This document shows positions 1 to 10,245 of a stretch of DNA of 64,000 bases, piece by piece. Position numbers and translations under genes: made by a program. The DNA comes from Selaginella moellendorffii (taxonomy: Eukaryota; Streptophyta; Lycopodiopsida; Selaginellales; Selaginellaceae): assembly GCF_000143415.4 (NCBI RefSeq), contig NW_003314268.1:1131247-1195246 (forward strand). Reading direction: 5' to 3'. Position 1 is the first letter of the stretch; every line of letters begins with the position of its first letter. The notes beneath the pieces are model-generated. The model saw only the letters and a list, made by a program, of their open reading frames with translations. It did not search any database and was not told where the DNA came from.

Positions 1-21
1 TAAATGTAAGATAGCGTAACC

Positions 22-105
22 AAAGTTGACTTACCTGGATATCAGCAATAGTTTTGTCTCGAGACACCAGACTGCGCGCCATTGCCGAAGCTACAGCAAG
101 AAAGT
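22..105 (-). CDS. Possible partial exon of an unidentified gene
   Basis: On the minus strand an acceptor-like CTGTAG is followed by about 58 bases that read MARSLVSRDKTIADIQ and end in a good donor (CAG, then GTAAGT). It could be the first coding exon of a gene running off the left edge of the window, or an internal exon. I do not recognise the peptide. It lies about 110 bp beyond the stop of the ZTP29-type gene on the same strand, so an alternative 3' UTR exon of that gene cannot be excluded. Confidence 0.25.
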
Positions 106-217
106 AAACAAACACGGAATTCGTCGCCCTAAGACTCGAAACTAAAGTATATTCATTTGCCGGTCCAGAATATGCTCCCAGCAAGAGAAAAACGTACCAC
201 TTGCTATAGAGGAACTT

Positions 218-1704
218 TCAGTGTGGCAGAGCCATTTCGAGGATCTGCAAGCTGCAAAACAAAATCTTGAGATGAGTTTTGGAGACTTTTCGAGTAAAAA
301 CACTTCATTCTTACCTTACGGACATGAGAGCCATGCCAATGAAGACGGCAGTGACTGCTCGTCGATGACCAGCGTACTCGAAGGCTAGAGGAAGCATTTC
401 GTGAAGCGTAAGAAAAGCCATGACACCGCCGACTGTAAGATTAAAGGACGAAGAGTAAAGTCCACTACGTTTCTGCATTGCAAAAACAAAACGACACAAA
501 TCTTACCACCTCCCAATAATCCTTCTAAAACGTCCGTAGAGAGACCGGAAGGAAAGAGTGCCGCTGTAAGCAAACACAAAAAGAGTAAGCACGTTTTGCT
601 GTTCTTCCTTTCAAGCAGTGAAAAAAGAATAAAAATTTTCTTACCAACAATTATCACTCCGAGCGGCTCCGCGAAGCCAGACAATGCTGCAAGTTTGAAG
701 CTCTGCCACTTGCTAGGAGCAAAAATCAAAGAGACAATGAGAAATCCTTGTTCTTTCCAGCACTAATGAATACCTGTTGGTTGCAAAATAAATCGGCAAA
801 GCGACGGCAATTCCCTGTTAAACAAACTGTTGAGCAAAAGAAAGAACCATAACTTAAATTACCTCTGGGATGTTGTGCAAAGCAATGGCCAGGGCTAAGC
901 TTATGCCAACTCGAATGCCCTGAAATGTAGCAACGCGTAAGGTTGGAAGTTTTTTCAATAAGCGGTAGTGTTTCATACCTTCATGGACCCAAGGAACACA
1001 GCCATTCCCTCAGGAAAATTGTGCAAGCTTATTCCTGCCCAAAACTTAAGACGAATGTAAACTTCTCTTGTGAGCGCGAGAGAACAGGGAGTACCTATAG
1101 CCGTGATTATGCCACTGAAGAGAACCTGCTTGCGGTGCTTTTTCATCACATCCTTGTCACTGCCATTTCTATCCTACAAATGCCACACAAAGTTTGAAGA
1201 TGAAAAACATAAGAAAAAATAGAACCTCAGAGCTGGAAGTTTTTGTGATGGAAGCCATTGAAGGCTCAGGAACAAACGTAACTATACCAGCAAAGAGCAC
1301 AACCCCTCCAAAGAACTGACCAGGGAGCAAACCAGAGAGAAGATTAGAAAACGAAGAAAGAAAAGAACGACTTACCCAAAGATTTGCTCTAGCAAAGCCA
1401 AGGTTGTTTATAGCGTTATACATGAGGTCTAGAAATGACAATGTGAGCATCAAGCCTGCTGCAAGCCCCTACATTTGAAGGAACAATGGCTCTTCAAGTC
1501 CACAAGGAAAGAATTTAAGGATCTTACTTGCAAGAGGCCGAGGCGATTGAGATTGGGAGCCGGATACAGGATCACGAGCAACGCACCTATCAAAAGGGAG
1601 GAGAGAATGGTAGCTAATCCAGAAGAATGTTACAAACCTAGGGCAGTGCTTGCTCCTCCAACCATGGACAGCGCCAGGGCGACTGGAACCGATCCAGTAG
1701 CCAT
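218..1704 (-). CDS. ZTP29: ZIP-family zinc transporter, ZTP29 type
   Basis: ZIP-family divalent cation transporter close to plant ZTP29, which moves zinc in the endoplasmic reticulum. Twelve short exons join in frame: 1704-1638, 1586-1528, 1468-1376, 1315-1226, 1173-1095, 1034-979, 919-863, 814-774, 712-645, 563-507, 432-315, 251-218. The product is about 272 residues, the usual family length. Visible landmarks in order are an N-terminal membrane segment (VALALSMVGGASTALGALL), LMLTLSFLDLMYNAINNLGF, the metal-binding helices with LHNFPEGMAVFLGS and LALAIALHNIPEG, then SGFAEPLGVIIV and MAFLTLHEMLPLAFEYAG. The His and Glu residues of the two HN(F/I)PEG motifs are the expected metal ligands. The ATG precedes the membrane helix with no better upstream start. 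Introns are 45-70 bp. Family assignment is firm; substrate and location are inferred from Arabidopsis. Confidence 0.9.
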
Positions 1705-1740
1705 TTTTCTCATAAACCCTAATGTGCCATAAGTTTTAAA

Positions 1741-3130
1741 ATGAAATTAAGGGGCATCAAATCAGAAACATTAAGTTAAAGGTTATTAACCATATCTTGC
1801 TTCAAACTCATTGGCTTTATTACTATTAAATACTATAGAGGCATTAGAAATACTTCCATATATAACTTTTTGGTCAGAATACTTTTATATAAAATGTTAT
1901 ATGATTTTTATATTAAAATTTTAAATATATGACTTTACTATAAAAAATTCTGGAAGATTGGAGCCACTTTCGCAACTAATCCATAGTTTTATTTTATAGA
2001 ACTATTTTGTGTTTTTAATACTATAGTGAACTTGCTAATAATTGCAAAATATTTAAAACTTTAAAGTATATATATTTAATAAATATTTAGTTGTGTGATA
2101 ATAGATAATGCGAAGTGGTAGAAGACTAGACAAGTTGTTTGCACTTTGGGACCAAATACAACTCGAAAAGCAAGAAAAAAAAATTAATTAAAGAAGAATT
2201 AACAAGGAAAACATACATTGCCAACGTTGCCTCGAGTGTGTCTGCCTTCTTTTACCATCCGAAATTCTTCATCTCACACAGCCCAAATGCCTTAAAGTAG
2301 TATTTCAATGGCTACAGTTGCAAAAAAAAAAAAAAAAAGGAAAAAATAAGAAAGTAGTAAAAACACTAACCATATTACAAAGTCATGATAAGTTGAGGTT
2401 TCAAACTTTGACTGACTTGAGATAGCGTCGATAATAGTTGTCTTGGAGTAACTGCTTTTGAATCTTTTTTTAATTAACGCAAGATCAAAAAATAAATCAA
2501 CTAACAAAAAACAAATTTACATAAATTTTTTTTAATGCTTATACATATATAATCCTTAAACATTAAGAAATTAATTTGTATTTAAAAATGTTTAGATAGA
2601 ATTATAAAGATAAATATCTTTTTAATTTTCTCTTATATACAAAATTATTTATATAGTTATATTATTCAATAAAACTTCAAGAATATGGAAATAATAAATT
2701 AAATATATAAATCTTGAAAAGCTTGGTTACCTATTTTCATGCATTGCTTTACCATTTCCATAATACAAACTCAATATGGTATTCTGATATATATAAATAA
2801 TTATCCAACCCAATAATCACTAGTACAATATAAAAGATATGGACCAAAATGCCAGCAATTTAATGGAAATTAAACAGATTTGAATGAAAAAACGCAATGT
2901 GATTTATGAAAAAAAATCCTAGAGATGTGAAGTAATATAAAATTTTAATAACCAACAATAATTCTAGTATGAGATGATGTATTATTGTATACTCATATAT
3001 TTTTTATTTATAAATTTTATTAAACTTTAAAGTTTATTTTATAAATTCATCAAATTATTTTTCCGAGACTCATCTACATATATTAGATGTACTAATTATA
3101 TAAAAGCCTATTCTATAATTTCTTTAATTT
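1741..3130. other. AT-rich intergenic region, no gene seen
   Basis: About 1.4 kb between two minus-strand transporter genes. It is strongly AT-rich, with a poly(A) tract near 2320-2340 and many TATA-like runs. ORFs are short and low-complexity. It must contain the promoter of the ZTP29-type gene (upstream of 1704) and the 3' flank of the BASS4-type gene (below 3131). No recognisable repeat protein or RNA gene was seen. Confidence 0.5.
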
Positions 3131-4903
3131 TTATTCCCACTTTAATCTTCTTTTCCTCGATTCCACAAACCCACCAGTATGGAGTCTAATATAATCTGTA
3201 TGTATGTATTTATATGTCAGATATGATGAAAGAAAAACAAAATCAAGACTCGCCTGTGAAAAATGAGCTGCAATGCATGGTAATACAAGCAGCCCACTGC
3301 CTTCTCCAGCCTTCAAAGTTTCCACCACTGCAACGCTAACAGGCAGTGTTTTCTGCGATAAAAAAACTCAACTTCGGAGAAACCCCAATCTCGTGAATAA
3401 CACTACCTGGCTTGCAACAAGTATGACTGCTCGGGAGGATGCTTCGTCATCTTCCTTTGAGCCTGTTTTTATTAGTGATACGAGGAACATGTTTACTGCC
3501 AGGAACATGAAATGCAAAGCACTGCAACGAGGAAAACTATAAGAAATCATGAAACCATCTTAAAGCGAACTTACATTCCCAGAAAGAGTGCCGCAATCAA
3601 GTTTCTAGCATCCAATTGTAAGAGCAAAGACCTCGAAGAACTTATTTGCATCCAAGGTACCTACAAGCAATGGTAACATGAATGCGAAAAAGAAAGACAA
3701 AAACAGAGATCGACTTAAGAGAATCAATACCGAGCTAAGCAAGAGAGCGCTCGCAAACGAGATCTCCTCGCGGTGTCTGTCAATGGACTTGTGTCACGAC
3801 AAGTTAGAAAAAGCAAACGATTGAGGTTTCGACTTTAGTACCTCCGCGGGATGGTAGAAGCAGAAAACTTCTCTTAGCAGCTTTCCAATCGCGAAAGGCA
3901 GCACCAGCGTCTGGACTAAGCTCCGGAAGAGCTTACTGGCAGGGAATTTGATCCCGAGCTTTCCAATCCACAGAGAAACTGATACTGGCATCTGCATCAG
4001 CTTAAGCAATTACTCGATCAAATGGTTAAAGGGAAAAGCTTGATTACCGTGAAGACTGCTAGCAAGTTGGACGATATCGTGAGCGCCAGTGCAAGTGCCT
4101 TGTTTGCTCCAGCAAGCTGGGAGCACATTTCAGACTTTAGTCTAAAGCTAAAGTCCAAAACAGCACAAGACTTTACCTGAGTGAGCGACACGCCAGTCGA
4201 GAGTGTTGTTGGTGCGCAGCAAAAGATTGCAAGGCCTAGCAATCACATTCGATCGATCCATCAAAGCTTTCAAATCAAATCAAAACTCAAAAGTGATAGA
4301 ACTGTCATTACCAGTGACAAGCTCCTTAGGGTTTAGCTTGATTTGCATGACGAGCAAAGCAGCAGCAGGAGTAATAAACAGAATAGAAATCTAGAAAAAA
4401 GAAAGAAAGAAAGAAAGATCATAGAAAGCAGGAACAATGCATAGACTATGCTTTACCAGTCCTTGCAAGGCAAACGGCCATGCCTCAAGCGCTTTGTTGA
4501 TATCCCCGTCCTGCAAAGTAAATCCTGAAAGTCAAAATAAGTCAAGTCAAGAAAAGTCAATATGGTCAAGTCAAAACGTCAATGCTGACCAGACAGGAGG
4601 AATATGCCCGCGGTGGCCCATCTCGAGAGGCCGAGGTGTTGAGCGAACTGTCCGGGCCTGGGCTCGAGCATTCCAATACTCATCCCACCAATGAGAGCTA
4701 GAGAGAACGAAGAAATCAAAGTGGAGATGATAGATCCAATCAAACTTACCCAGTGACACGAAGTTCTTGCTCACGAATCGCTTGATCTCTTGTCGAGACA
4801 TTGATGCCGCGGCAATGACCCTGCGATTGAGCTTGGATTGCCGCTTGGATTGTGTCCATGGCCGCCCAGTGGCACCCACGAGTGAAACGCAGAGATTCTC
4901 CAT
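3131..4903 (-). CDS. BASS4: Bile acid:sodium symporter-family transporter, BASS4 type (plastid)
   Basis: Probable sodium/metabolite cotransporter of the plastid envelope, BASS4 branch. About ten exons; I placed 4903-4750, 4697-4590, 4524-4457, 4390-4312, 4235-4177 and 4116-4048, and further exons run to the stop at 3131. Landmarks in order: a basic, serine-containing N terminus after MENLCVS that looks like a transit peptide; ALIGGMSIGM; WATAGIFLLSGFTLQ; LEAWPFALQGL; ELVTGLAIFCCAPTTLSTG; ALALTISSNLLAVFT; SKLFRSLVQTLVLPFAIGK; VPWMQISSSRSLLLQLDA; SSRAVILVASQKTLPV; EGSGLLVLPCIAAHFSQ. All align in order with plant BASS4, and the SQKTLPV and PTTLS segments are hallmarks of this branch. After the last conserved block the reading frame extends about 40 residues further than I expect, so the C terminus may be spliced differently. 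Transported substrate is unknown. Confidence 0.85.
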
Positions 4904-5259
4904 ACCTAAAAGGTTTTAGAAAAATAGGATGTTTGAAGATTCTTCCAAGAAGACAAATTACACTTTACTCTTTTTTATAAAAGTTTATTTTGAATATTTT
5001 GTCTAAATAGCACGAATAAAAACAGCCTTTCATCAGTAATTGGTCCAGTTCTTCGAGGGTTTTGTTCTTGACACTACGTTCTTCGAGGGTGAAGACAATA
5101 CTAGAGCTTTGTTCTTGCCACTACAAGCACCACAAGCTGTTGAAAGAGCATTGGAAGTAAATATCTCTCACAGCTTGCTCGCGAAGAGCTGCTGTGGTGA
5201 TTGATTTATAAAAAAAAACCAGGGCTCGAGCTTGCCACCAACGAGAAGAGGTCAAAGTC

Positions 5260-5345
5260 GAAAATAGATTCAACCAAACTTACCCAGTGAAACTAAGATA
5301 TTCTCCAGATCTAAGAGATGTTTGAAAATTCTTCCAAGAACAATG
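5260..5345 (-). repeat. Decayed partial duplicate of the BASS4 first-exon region
   Basis: The plus-strand stretch around 5268-5345 repeats two separated pieces of the BASS4 first-exon region. One piece contains the donor of intron 1 (AAACTTACCCAGTGA). The other is the start-codon flank followed by GATGTTTGAA and TTCTTCCAAGAA. The roughly 130 bases between them in the gene are missing here. It is therefore a local duplication with an internal deletion and no coding capacity. The surrounding 4904-5260 holds a short internal repeat (CTTCGAGGGT twice, TTTTGTTCTTG variants) and no gene. Confidence 0.55.
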
Positions 5346-5495
5346 AATGGACAAAACTTATTTCCTTTGGTTTATGTACAAGAATCTCTCTCGACCGAGA
5401 ATCGATCTCTCGGTCGCCAACGCCAAGCTTGCTTGCTTCCCAAAGCTCTGGCCAGCAAGAAAGACGAAGAGAGAAAAAAAGAGTTCCAGATCCTC

Positions 5496-5865
5496 TCACA
5501 CTGCCGCTAGATTGGAGGTGAAAGAGACGCCCTTGTAGCCCTTGTAAGCGTAGTAGGCTGTTCTTGACTGATAGATCCCGGGCATGAAAACGAGGCCGCC
5601 AAGCACCATGAACGCAATCCCTGTGATTTTGGTGAGATCTAGCGGATCTGACGCTGCCTGGCTAGGAATTGGCGAGATGCCTACCGTGAGCTTTGTCGCC
5701 CCCGACTCTGTGATACATCATGACTAGCCCCGCGACCATGGACACGCTGCCCAGCCCCAGGCACGCCGCCGCCAGGGCGATCTCCTTGACTGGCGATCGG
5801 CCATCGATGGGCGTGCCCGCCGGCTCGTCGTCGCCGATGGAGAATGTGTGATCGACGTAGGCCAT
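5496..5865 (-). CDS. TMEM230-like (DUF872) small membrane protein
   Basis: Small two-pass membrane protein of the TMEM230/DUF872 family, linked in animals to endosome and secretory-vesicle traffic. Two exons: 5865-5685, then about 5620 to the TGA at 5496. Exon 1 opens with MAYVDHTFSIGDDEP, the conserved plant start, followed by PVKEIALAAACLGLGSVSM and YHRVGGDKAHG. Exon 2 continues GIAFMVLGGLVFMPGIYQSR and TAYYAYKGYKGVSF, which are the family signature blocks. The joined codon (CAC, then G/GG) keeps the frame. The length of about 100 residues is normal for the plant family. The role in plants is little known. Confidence 0.88.
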
Positions 5866-5929
5866 GAGTGATCCCTGCTTCTCTCTCGTTGCCCTAATTC
5901 CAGGTCCTAGAGCATATTCGAAGGATATA

Positions 5930-6410
5930 CTTTTACGGCACACTGCTTTTGACCAGTCAAATAAATAAGGGCAAAAGCATGCCTTAAAACTGATATTCTT
6001 ATGGTAAAAGTGGTGCAAGGATACAATTTCAAATTTAAGGTTAAGAATATGAGCTGGACGAGGAGTTTGCCAAGGCGCTCGAGGTCGTGGATCACCTCAA
6101 GAACAAGGGCGAGAAGCTGCGATCTCCAGTGAGCATTTCGCCACACAGTCAAGGCTCACAGGAATTGGATCGTGTACACCAACACAAGGAGTTGCTGAAG
6201 AACTTTCACTATTCTGGTGATGAATTTGCTTGCGAGAAGGAGGCATACGAGCTCTTTGCGAGCGCGGCGGAGGAGGAGGGGCGGCCCCTTGGCCTGTATG
6301 CGTGGCGATGGCGCGCTCTTCACCGATGTCAACTACTTGGAGCAGCCGGGATGGCGCCACTGGCCTTTCTCGCATTGCTGCGAGGGGTAAAGCGAGTACT
6401 GGCATCGCGG
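5930..6410 (+). repeat. Duplicated 5' flank of the PPR locus (copy A)
   Basis: This stretch repeats, with small insertions and deletions, the DNA 600-780 bp upstream of the intact PPR gene (about 18655-18870). Shared blocks include AAGGATATACTTT, TTGACCAGTCAAATAAATA, CTCCAGTGAGCATTTCG and GATGTCAACTACTTGGAGCA. It shows that copy A was duplicated with its flank. An open frame from 6052 reads ELDEEFAKALEVVDHLKNKG, which looks like a relic of a real coding exon, but I cannot name it. Confidence 0.6.
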
Positions 6411-7690
6411 ACAAGGAAGCGAATTTACACGGCTTACGGCATAAACTCCTGAAACTCTATCATTTCAGCATTTGCCCAGTTCTGGGAAATACTCCAGGCC
6501 TACGAGTAGATGAAAGGTATACAGACGACAATCGTGGCATCGACTTCTATGATATTTGCGTACGAGACATCTATCCTGGATCAAGAAGCTTAATTTTTGT
6601 TTGATTCCATGCCGCAGAAAGATGTAATCTCATGGACTGCGCTCCTCGCTGCAAATGCCGGAAGACGGGACCTTGTGGAACTTGCAAGAATGATCTTCGC
6701 GGCCATGCCGCAGTGGAACTTGCTCTGCTGCACGACCATGATCCAGATGCTGGCTCAGGACCGAAGCTTGGATCAAGCACGCGATATCTTTGATCGATTG
6801 CCTGAAATGAACATCGTCGCCTGGACTGCAATGATCCAAGCCTACCTTCAAAGCTGCCAGTTCCACCAAGCGAAGCTCCTCTTCGATCAAATCCCATTCC
6901 TTCCCGATTCCACGCTCTCCACCTTGCTGATCTCTTCCCTCCCGCGAGACGCATCCATCGACGACGCCATCGCTATCTTCAACCGCAGCTCCCCGCGCGA
7001 TGCAAGAACCTGGGAAGCGATTCTCTCGGCCTTTTCGCATCTTACTCTCGTCCAGGAAGCTGACAGCGTCTTCTGGATCATGCCACAGCACTCGACGATC
7101 GAGCCATATTGGTATGGAGAACAAATGGTGCCTAGAGGAGGCGGCATGCTCTCAAGGAGTGCGTCTCGGCGCGTTCCAACAGGCAGCGTCCCTCACCGGG
7201 AGAGTATCGAAGAGCGCTCGAGCTTGATCTAGAGTTCCTCGACTCCGACTATACGCCGAGATCATCGTCGTGGAGCTCACAACGTCGAAGGTGTTCTCTC
7301 GAAGGTGTTCTTGGCGGGCTCGACACTGTCACTGGCAACGTATCCTTGCAGAAGTCCGTTGTAGGAGACGACGTTCCTCTTGGCCATGGCATCGAAGACA
7401 CTGCGTGCTTCGGTGTTATGCGTAGCACTGGAGGATGGTGGTTCAAGAGCAGGCTTCCCAGGCGGGCATTGCGTGAAAGATCTCGCGAGCGGCCTCCGGA
7501 TCGTGGTCCTGAGAGAAGCAGTGGATCATCGTGTTGAAAGAGATGGCATCCCGGTGCTCCATTCGATCGAAGATGAGCTTGGAGCTCGCGGTATCGGTTT
7601 GAGCGAGGAGAATGATCGTGCAAGCAGCGATTCCACCACGCGCCCTCTGCTTGATTCCTCGTGCCCGCTGTAAACCTCTTATAAAGATAT
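6410..7690 (+). pseudogene. PPR pseudogene, copy A (rearranged)
   Basis: Degenerate copy of the PPR gene at 19438-21999. Forward similarity starts near 6422 (GGCTTACGGCATAAACTCCTG) and runs to about 7105, covering the reference from about 19825 to 20503. Key peptides such as DVISWTALLAANAGRRDLVELA, broken only by early frame loss, match the intact protein. After a junction containing GGAGAACAAATGGTGCC the similarity resumes on the opposite strand (about 7165-7640), corresponding to the reference 3' part from about 20960 back to 20506. The early part has frameshifts and stops. It has the same head-to-head junction as copy B but lacks about 0.9 kb that copy B retains. It is not expected to make a functional PPR protein. 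Confidence 0.85.
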
Positions 7691-7953
7691 GCAGAGTTCG
7701 ATGGAACTTTCACACATGACAACGAATACATTCGGCGGACTCGTCTCTCACAAAGTGGTCGCAGCAGTCCAACTGCGCTCCTCTCGGGCTTCCTCCTCAT
7801 CACACAAAATCATGCAACTAGAAAGGAAATGTAGCAGCCAATGGAAAATAAACCTTTCAGACCAAAGATAGGCAAGATATCTTGATGCCTTTTTTATTTC
7901 ACTTTTTACCTGTATAATTCATTTAATTAAGATTCTAATTTCCATATTAAAAT

Positions 7954-8829
7954 TTAAATATGGCATAATATATGGTTATTTGTACCAGACGCCCATAATA
8001 CGTTATTAGGAAACTTTGATTTATAAATAACTAAATTACAATCATTTTGGACTATAAAATATGTTGGCATAAAACATTCAAGTTTAGGGCTGCAATGTTT
8101 ATTTGAAGACCACAATACTTCCTGCATATGTTTAAATACAAGATTCCCATTATTTTGTAATATTAAATTACAACTAAACAAATTTTTAGAAGAATAATTT
8201 TTTTCCCAAATTATTTTTTCCTTTGAATATAAAGTAAGCACACAATCTACTTTTAAAAACAATATATTTTTACCATTAGGAGAAACTAAAAAGCTATCAC
8301 TATAAAGAATTGTATTAGAGTATAACACACTAAATCTTAGTTGGCAATAAATAATATCATCGACTAAACTTTTTCTATTTAAATATGCAGTTATAGAAAT
8401 AGAATCATCTGTTTTGAGATTATATTTTAATATATATTTATACCCTTCCTTTTCAAAAGAATCTGCACATTCTCTGTTTATAATATCTGTACTTAAAGCT
8501 ATTAAACTTTGGAAACCATTCAATATGTTTAAGCCTGAAATTGATGCATCTGTGTTTTCAACAGAACAATGATCTTTGCATTTAATAAATACTGAAACTA
8601 TTCCTCTTGAAGTATCGACTTCAGCATCATCACCATAAGTTGTTGGATAACTTTCATCATATTTAATTTTTTCTAATAATTGATAAAAAGCTGTAATAAT
8701 TTTACCAATATCATAAGGATTTAAATACCCACTCCTTCCAATAATAGGCTTTTTAGCAATAGATTCATTAAAGTGTAAACTTAACATAGTAGATATAACT
8801 AAAATGTATATTAATCTAACTTTATCCAT
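7954..8829 (-). CDS. Secreted GNA-type lectin chimera, copy 1
   Basis: Uninterrupted ORF of 291 residues, very AT-rich compared with the GC-balanced sequence just upstream. Residues 1-25 form a signal peptide (MDKVRLIYILVISTMLSLHF, then SIAKKP). Residues about 30-165 are an N-terminal domain I cannot place firmly. It has four cysteines and a pattern (FIKCKDHC, then a helix ending IINREC, then GYKYILKYN) that recalls fungal KP4-type killer-toxin folds, but the match is weak. Residues about 170-285 are a bulb-type (GNA-like) mannose-binding lectin domain: LVSPNGKNILF, NLILQNNGNLVF, EVLWSSN, then FIVQNDCNLVIYKS with the QxDxNxVxY site, and NVLWAS. The protein is probably secreted and sugar-binding. 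No introns are evident. A near-identical paralogue lies at 15528-16415 with homologous flanks. Confidence 0.75.
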   Translation of the reverse strand: MDKVRLIYILVISTMLSLHFNESIAKKPIIGRSGYLNPYDIGKIITAFYQLLEKIKYDESYPTTYGDDAEVDTSRGIVSVFIKCKDHCSVENTDASISGLNILNGFQSLIALSTDIINRECADSFEKEGYKYILKYNLKTDDSISITAYLNRKSLVDDIIYCQLRFSVLYSNTILYSDSFLVSPNGKNILFLKVDCVLTLYSKEKIIWEKNYSSKNLFSCNLILQNNGNLVFKHMQEVLWSSNKHCSPKLECFMPTYFIVQNDCNLVIYKSKFPNNVLWASGTNNHILCHI

Positions 8830-9480
8830 TTTAAAAAATACTCATGTTTTAATGTTATATATATGTTATATATATATTGGTGGGACACATGAATTTCTCT
8901 CAATGAAGCTATACCAAACGTGCTTCAATAAAGATTCAGATAAACAAAATGATGATATGCCAATTGTGTCTATCTTTTTAGAAATGATTTTATACTTAGA
9001 TAAATATTATTCTATTAAAACAATTTTATATATTATATTTTTCCTAGTGTATTTGATGTTTCAATAACAAATTAAGAACTTAATTTAACCAATAAATTCT
9101 AACTAAATAGCTAAAAATATTCTAAATTAATATATTTCTAATTTCAAATATTAAAATCCACTACTTGTTTTATAATTAATAATAAATATTTTTATAATGA
9201 ATTTTTAATAAAAATTATATTTTAATTATAAAGGTTCTATTTAAAACAAATTATTAAAGCACAATTAAAATAAAACAAAATATATTAAAATGTTTTGCCT
9301 TTATATGGTAGTCATATGTGCCACTAGATATAACATTTTTTTGTTTGCTATAAGTAAATCTGTTATAGGTGGGATATTTGAGAATACTCTCAGTATATTC
9401 ATTTGATACTTTGGATTATATGTATTAATAGAATCAATGGATTATATTAATTTGAAAGTGTTTAAGAAATTTAAATTTTT
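8830..9480. repeat. AT-rich flank shared with the second lectin copy
   Basis: Sequence upstream of lectin copy 1 (minus-strand gene) repeats at about 16416-17095 upstream of copy 2. Shared blocks include GGGACACATGAATTTCTCTC, CCAAACGTGCTTCAATAAA, GCCAATTGTGTCTATCTT and the far block around 9300-9480 with CAGTCATATGTGCCAC-like text. It includes a (TA)-rich tract that has expanded in copy 2. The promoter of the lectin gene must lie here. Short ORFs in it are AT-rich noise. Confidence 0.7.
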
Positions 9481-9819
9481 ATAATTATAACTGTTGTGAG
9501 TGCATGGAATATGGAAAGGAAATACAAAAAATGTGCATATCAATTAGCCCAAAAACCCCAACTTATATACAAAAGCAACTGATCCAGTGTGAGATACAAA
9601 ATCCCTAGGCCCCAAAGTGGAGCCAGAAGGGTGCCATGTGGTAATGGTAGAAGCGAAAACTAAACGAGCATAACACGTTTGGATTAAAAGCTCTGACTTG
9701 AAAGGTCGAGAGCGGGAGAAGAACTCCTAACGAAGTGCTCAAAGAACAAGCACAAAGCGAGCAATAAGCGAGGCTCCAAAAAAGGACCCAAAAGGACCAA
9801 CACATGACATGTGAAAGTG
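9481..9819. other. Unassigned spacer
   Basis: Moderately AT-rich spacer leading into the minisatellite. It is absent from the equivalent position of lectin copy 2, so it belongs to DNA inserted between the two duplicated units. No gene, RNA or clear repeat end was seen. Confidence 0.4.
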
Positions 9820-10245
9820 TCTGAGATGGAGTCTGAGATGGATCCAAGATGGAGTCCGAGATGGAATTCGAGATGGACCTGAGATGGAGTCCGAGATGGA
9901 CCCGAGTTGGAGTCCGAGATGGAGTCCAAGATGGAGTCTGAGATGGAGTTCGAGATGGACCCAAGTTGGAGTCCGAGATGGAGCTTGAGATGGACCGAGA
10001 TGGAGTCCGAGATGGAGTCCGAGATGGACCCGAGATGGAGTCCGAGATGGACCCAAGATGGAGTCCAAGATGGAGTCCAAGATGGACCCGAGATGGAATC
10101 CGAGATGGAGTTCGAGAAGGACCCAAAATGGAGTCTGAGGTCGAGACCGAGACCGGGACCGAGACCGATACCAAGATCGGGACCGAGGCCGAGGCCGAGA
10201 CCGAGCCTGAGTCCGAGTCCGAGTCCGAGTCCGAGTCTGAGTTTG
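9820..10245 (+). repeat. GA-rich minisatellite, units of 12/18 bp grading into 6 bp
   Basis: About 425 bp of tandem repeats. The first 310 bp are built from GAGATGGAGTCC and GAGATGGACCCG-like units, one strand purine-rich. The last about 110 bp shift to GAGACCGGGACC and then a run of GAGTCC hexamers. Because all units are multiples of three, frames stay open on both strands (reading MESEMESEMD on plus and SISDSISGPS on minus), which makes spurious long ORFs. Strand asymmetry could support triplex or slipped structures. Confidence 0.9.

Noticed and set aside
1095-1173. Suspected frameshift in exon 5 of the zinc transporter
   Set aside because: On re-reading, the A run has five residues, the exon is 79 bp and the joined coding length (819 bp) is in frame.
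7249-7803. 184-codon minus-strand ORF as a real gene
   Set aside because: It is a frame through the inverted, frameshifted PPR copy A and its junction, with no intact PPR array.
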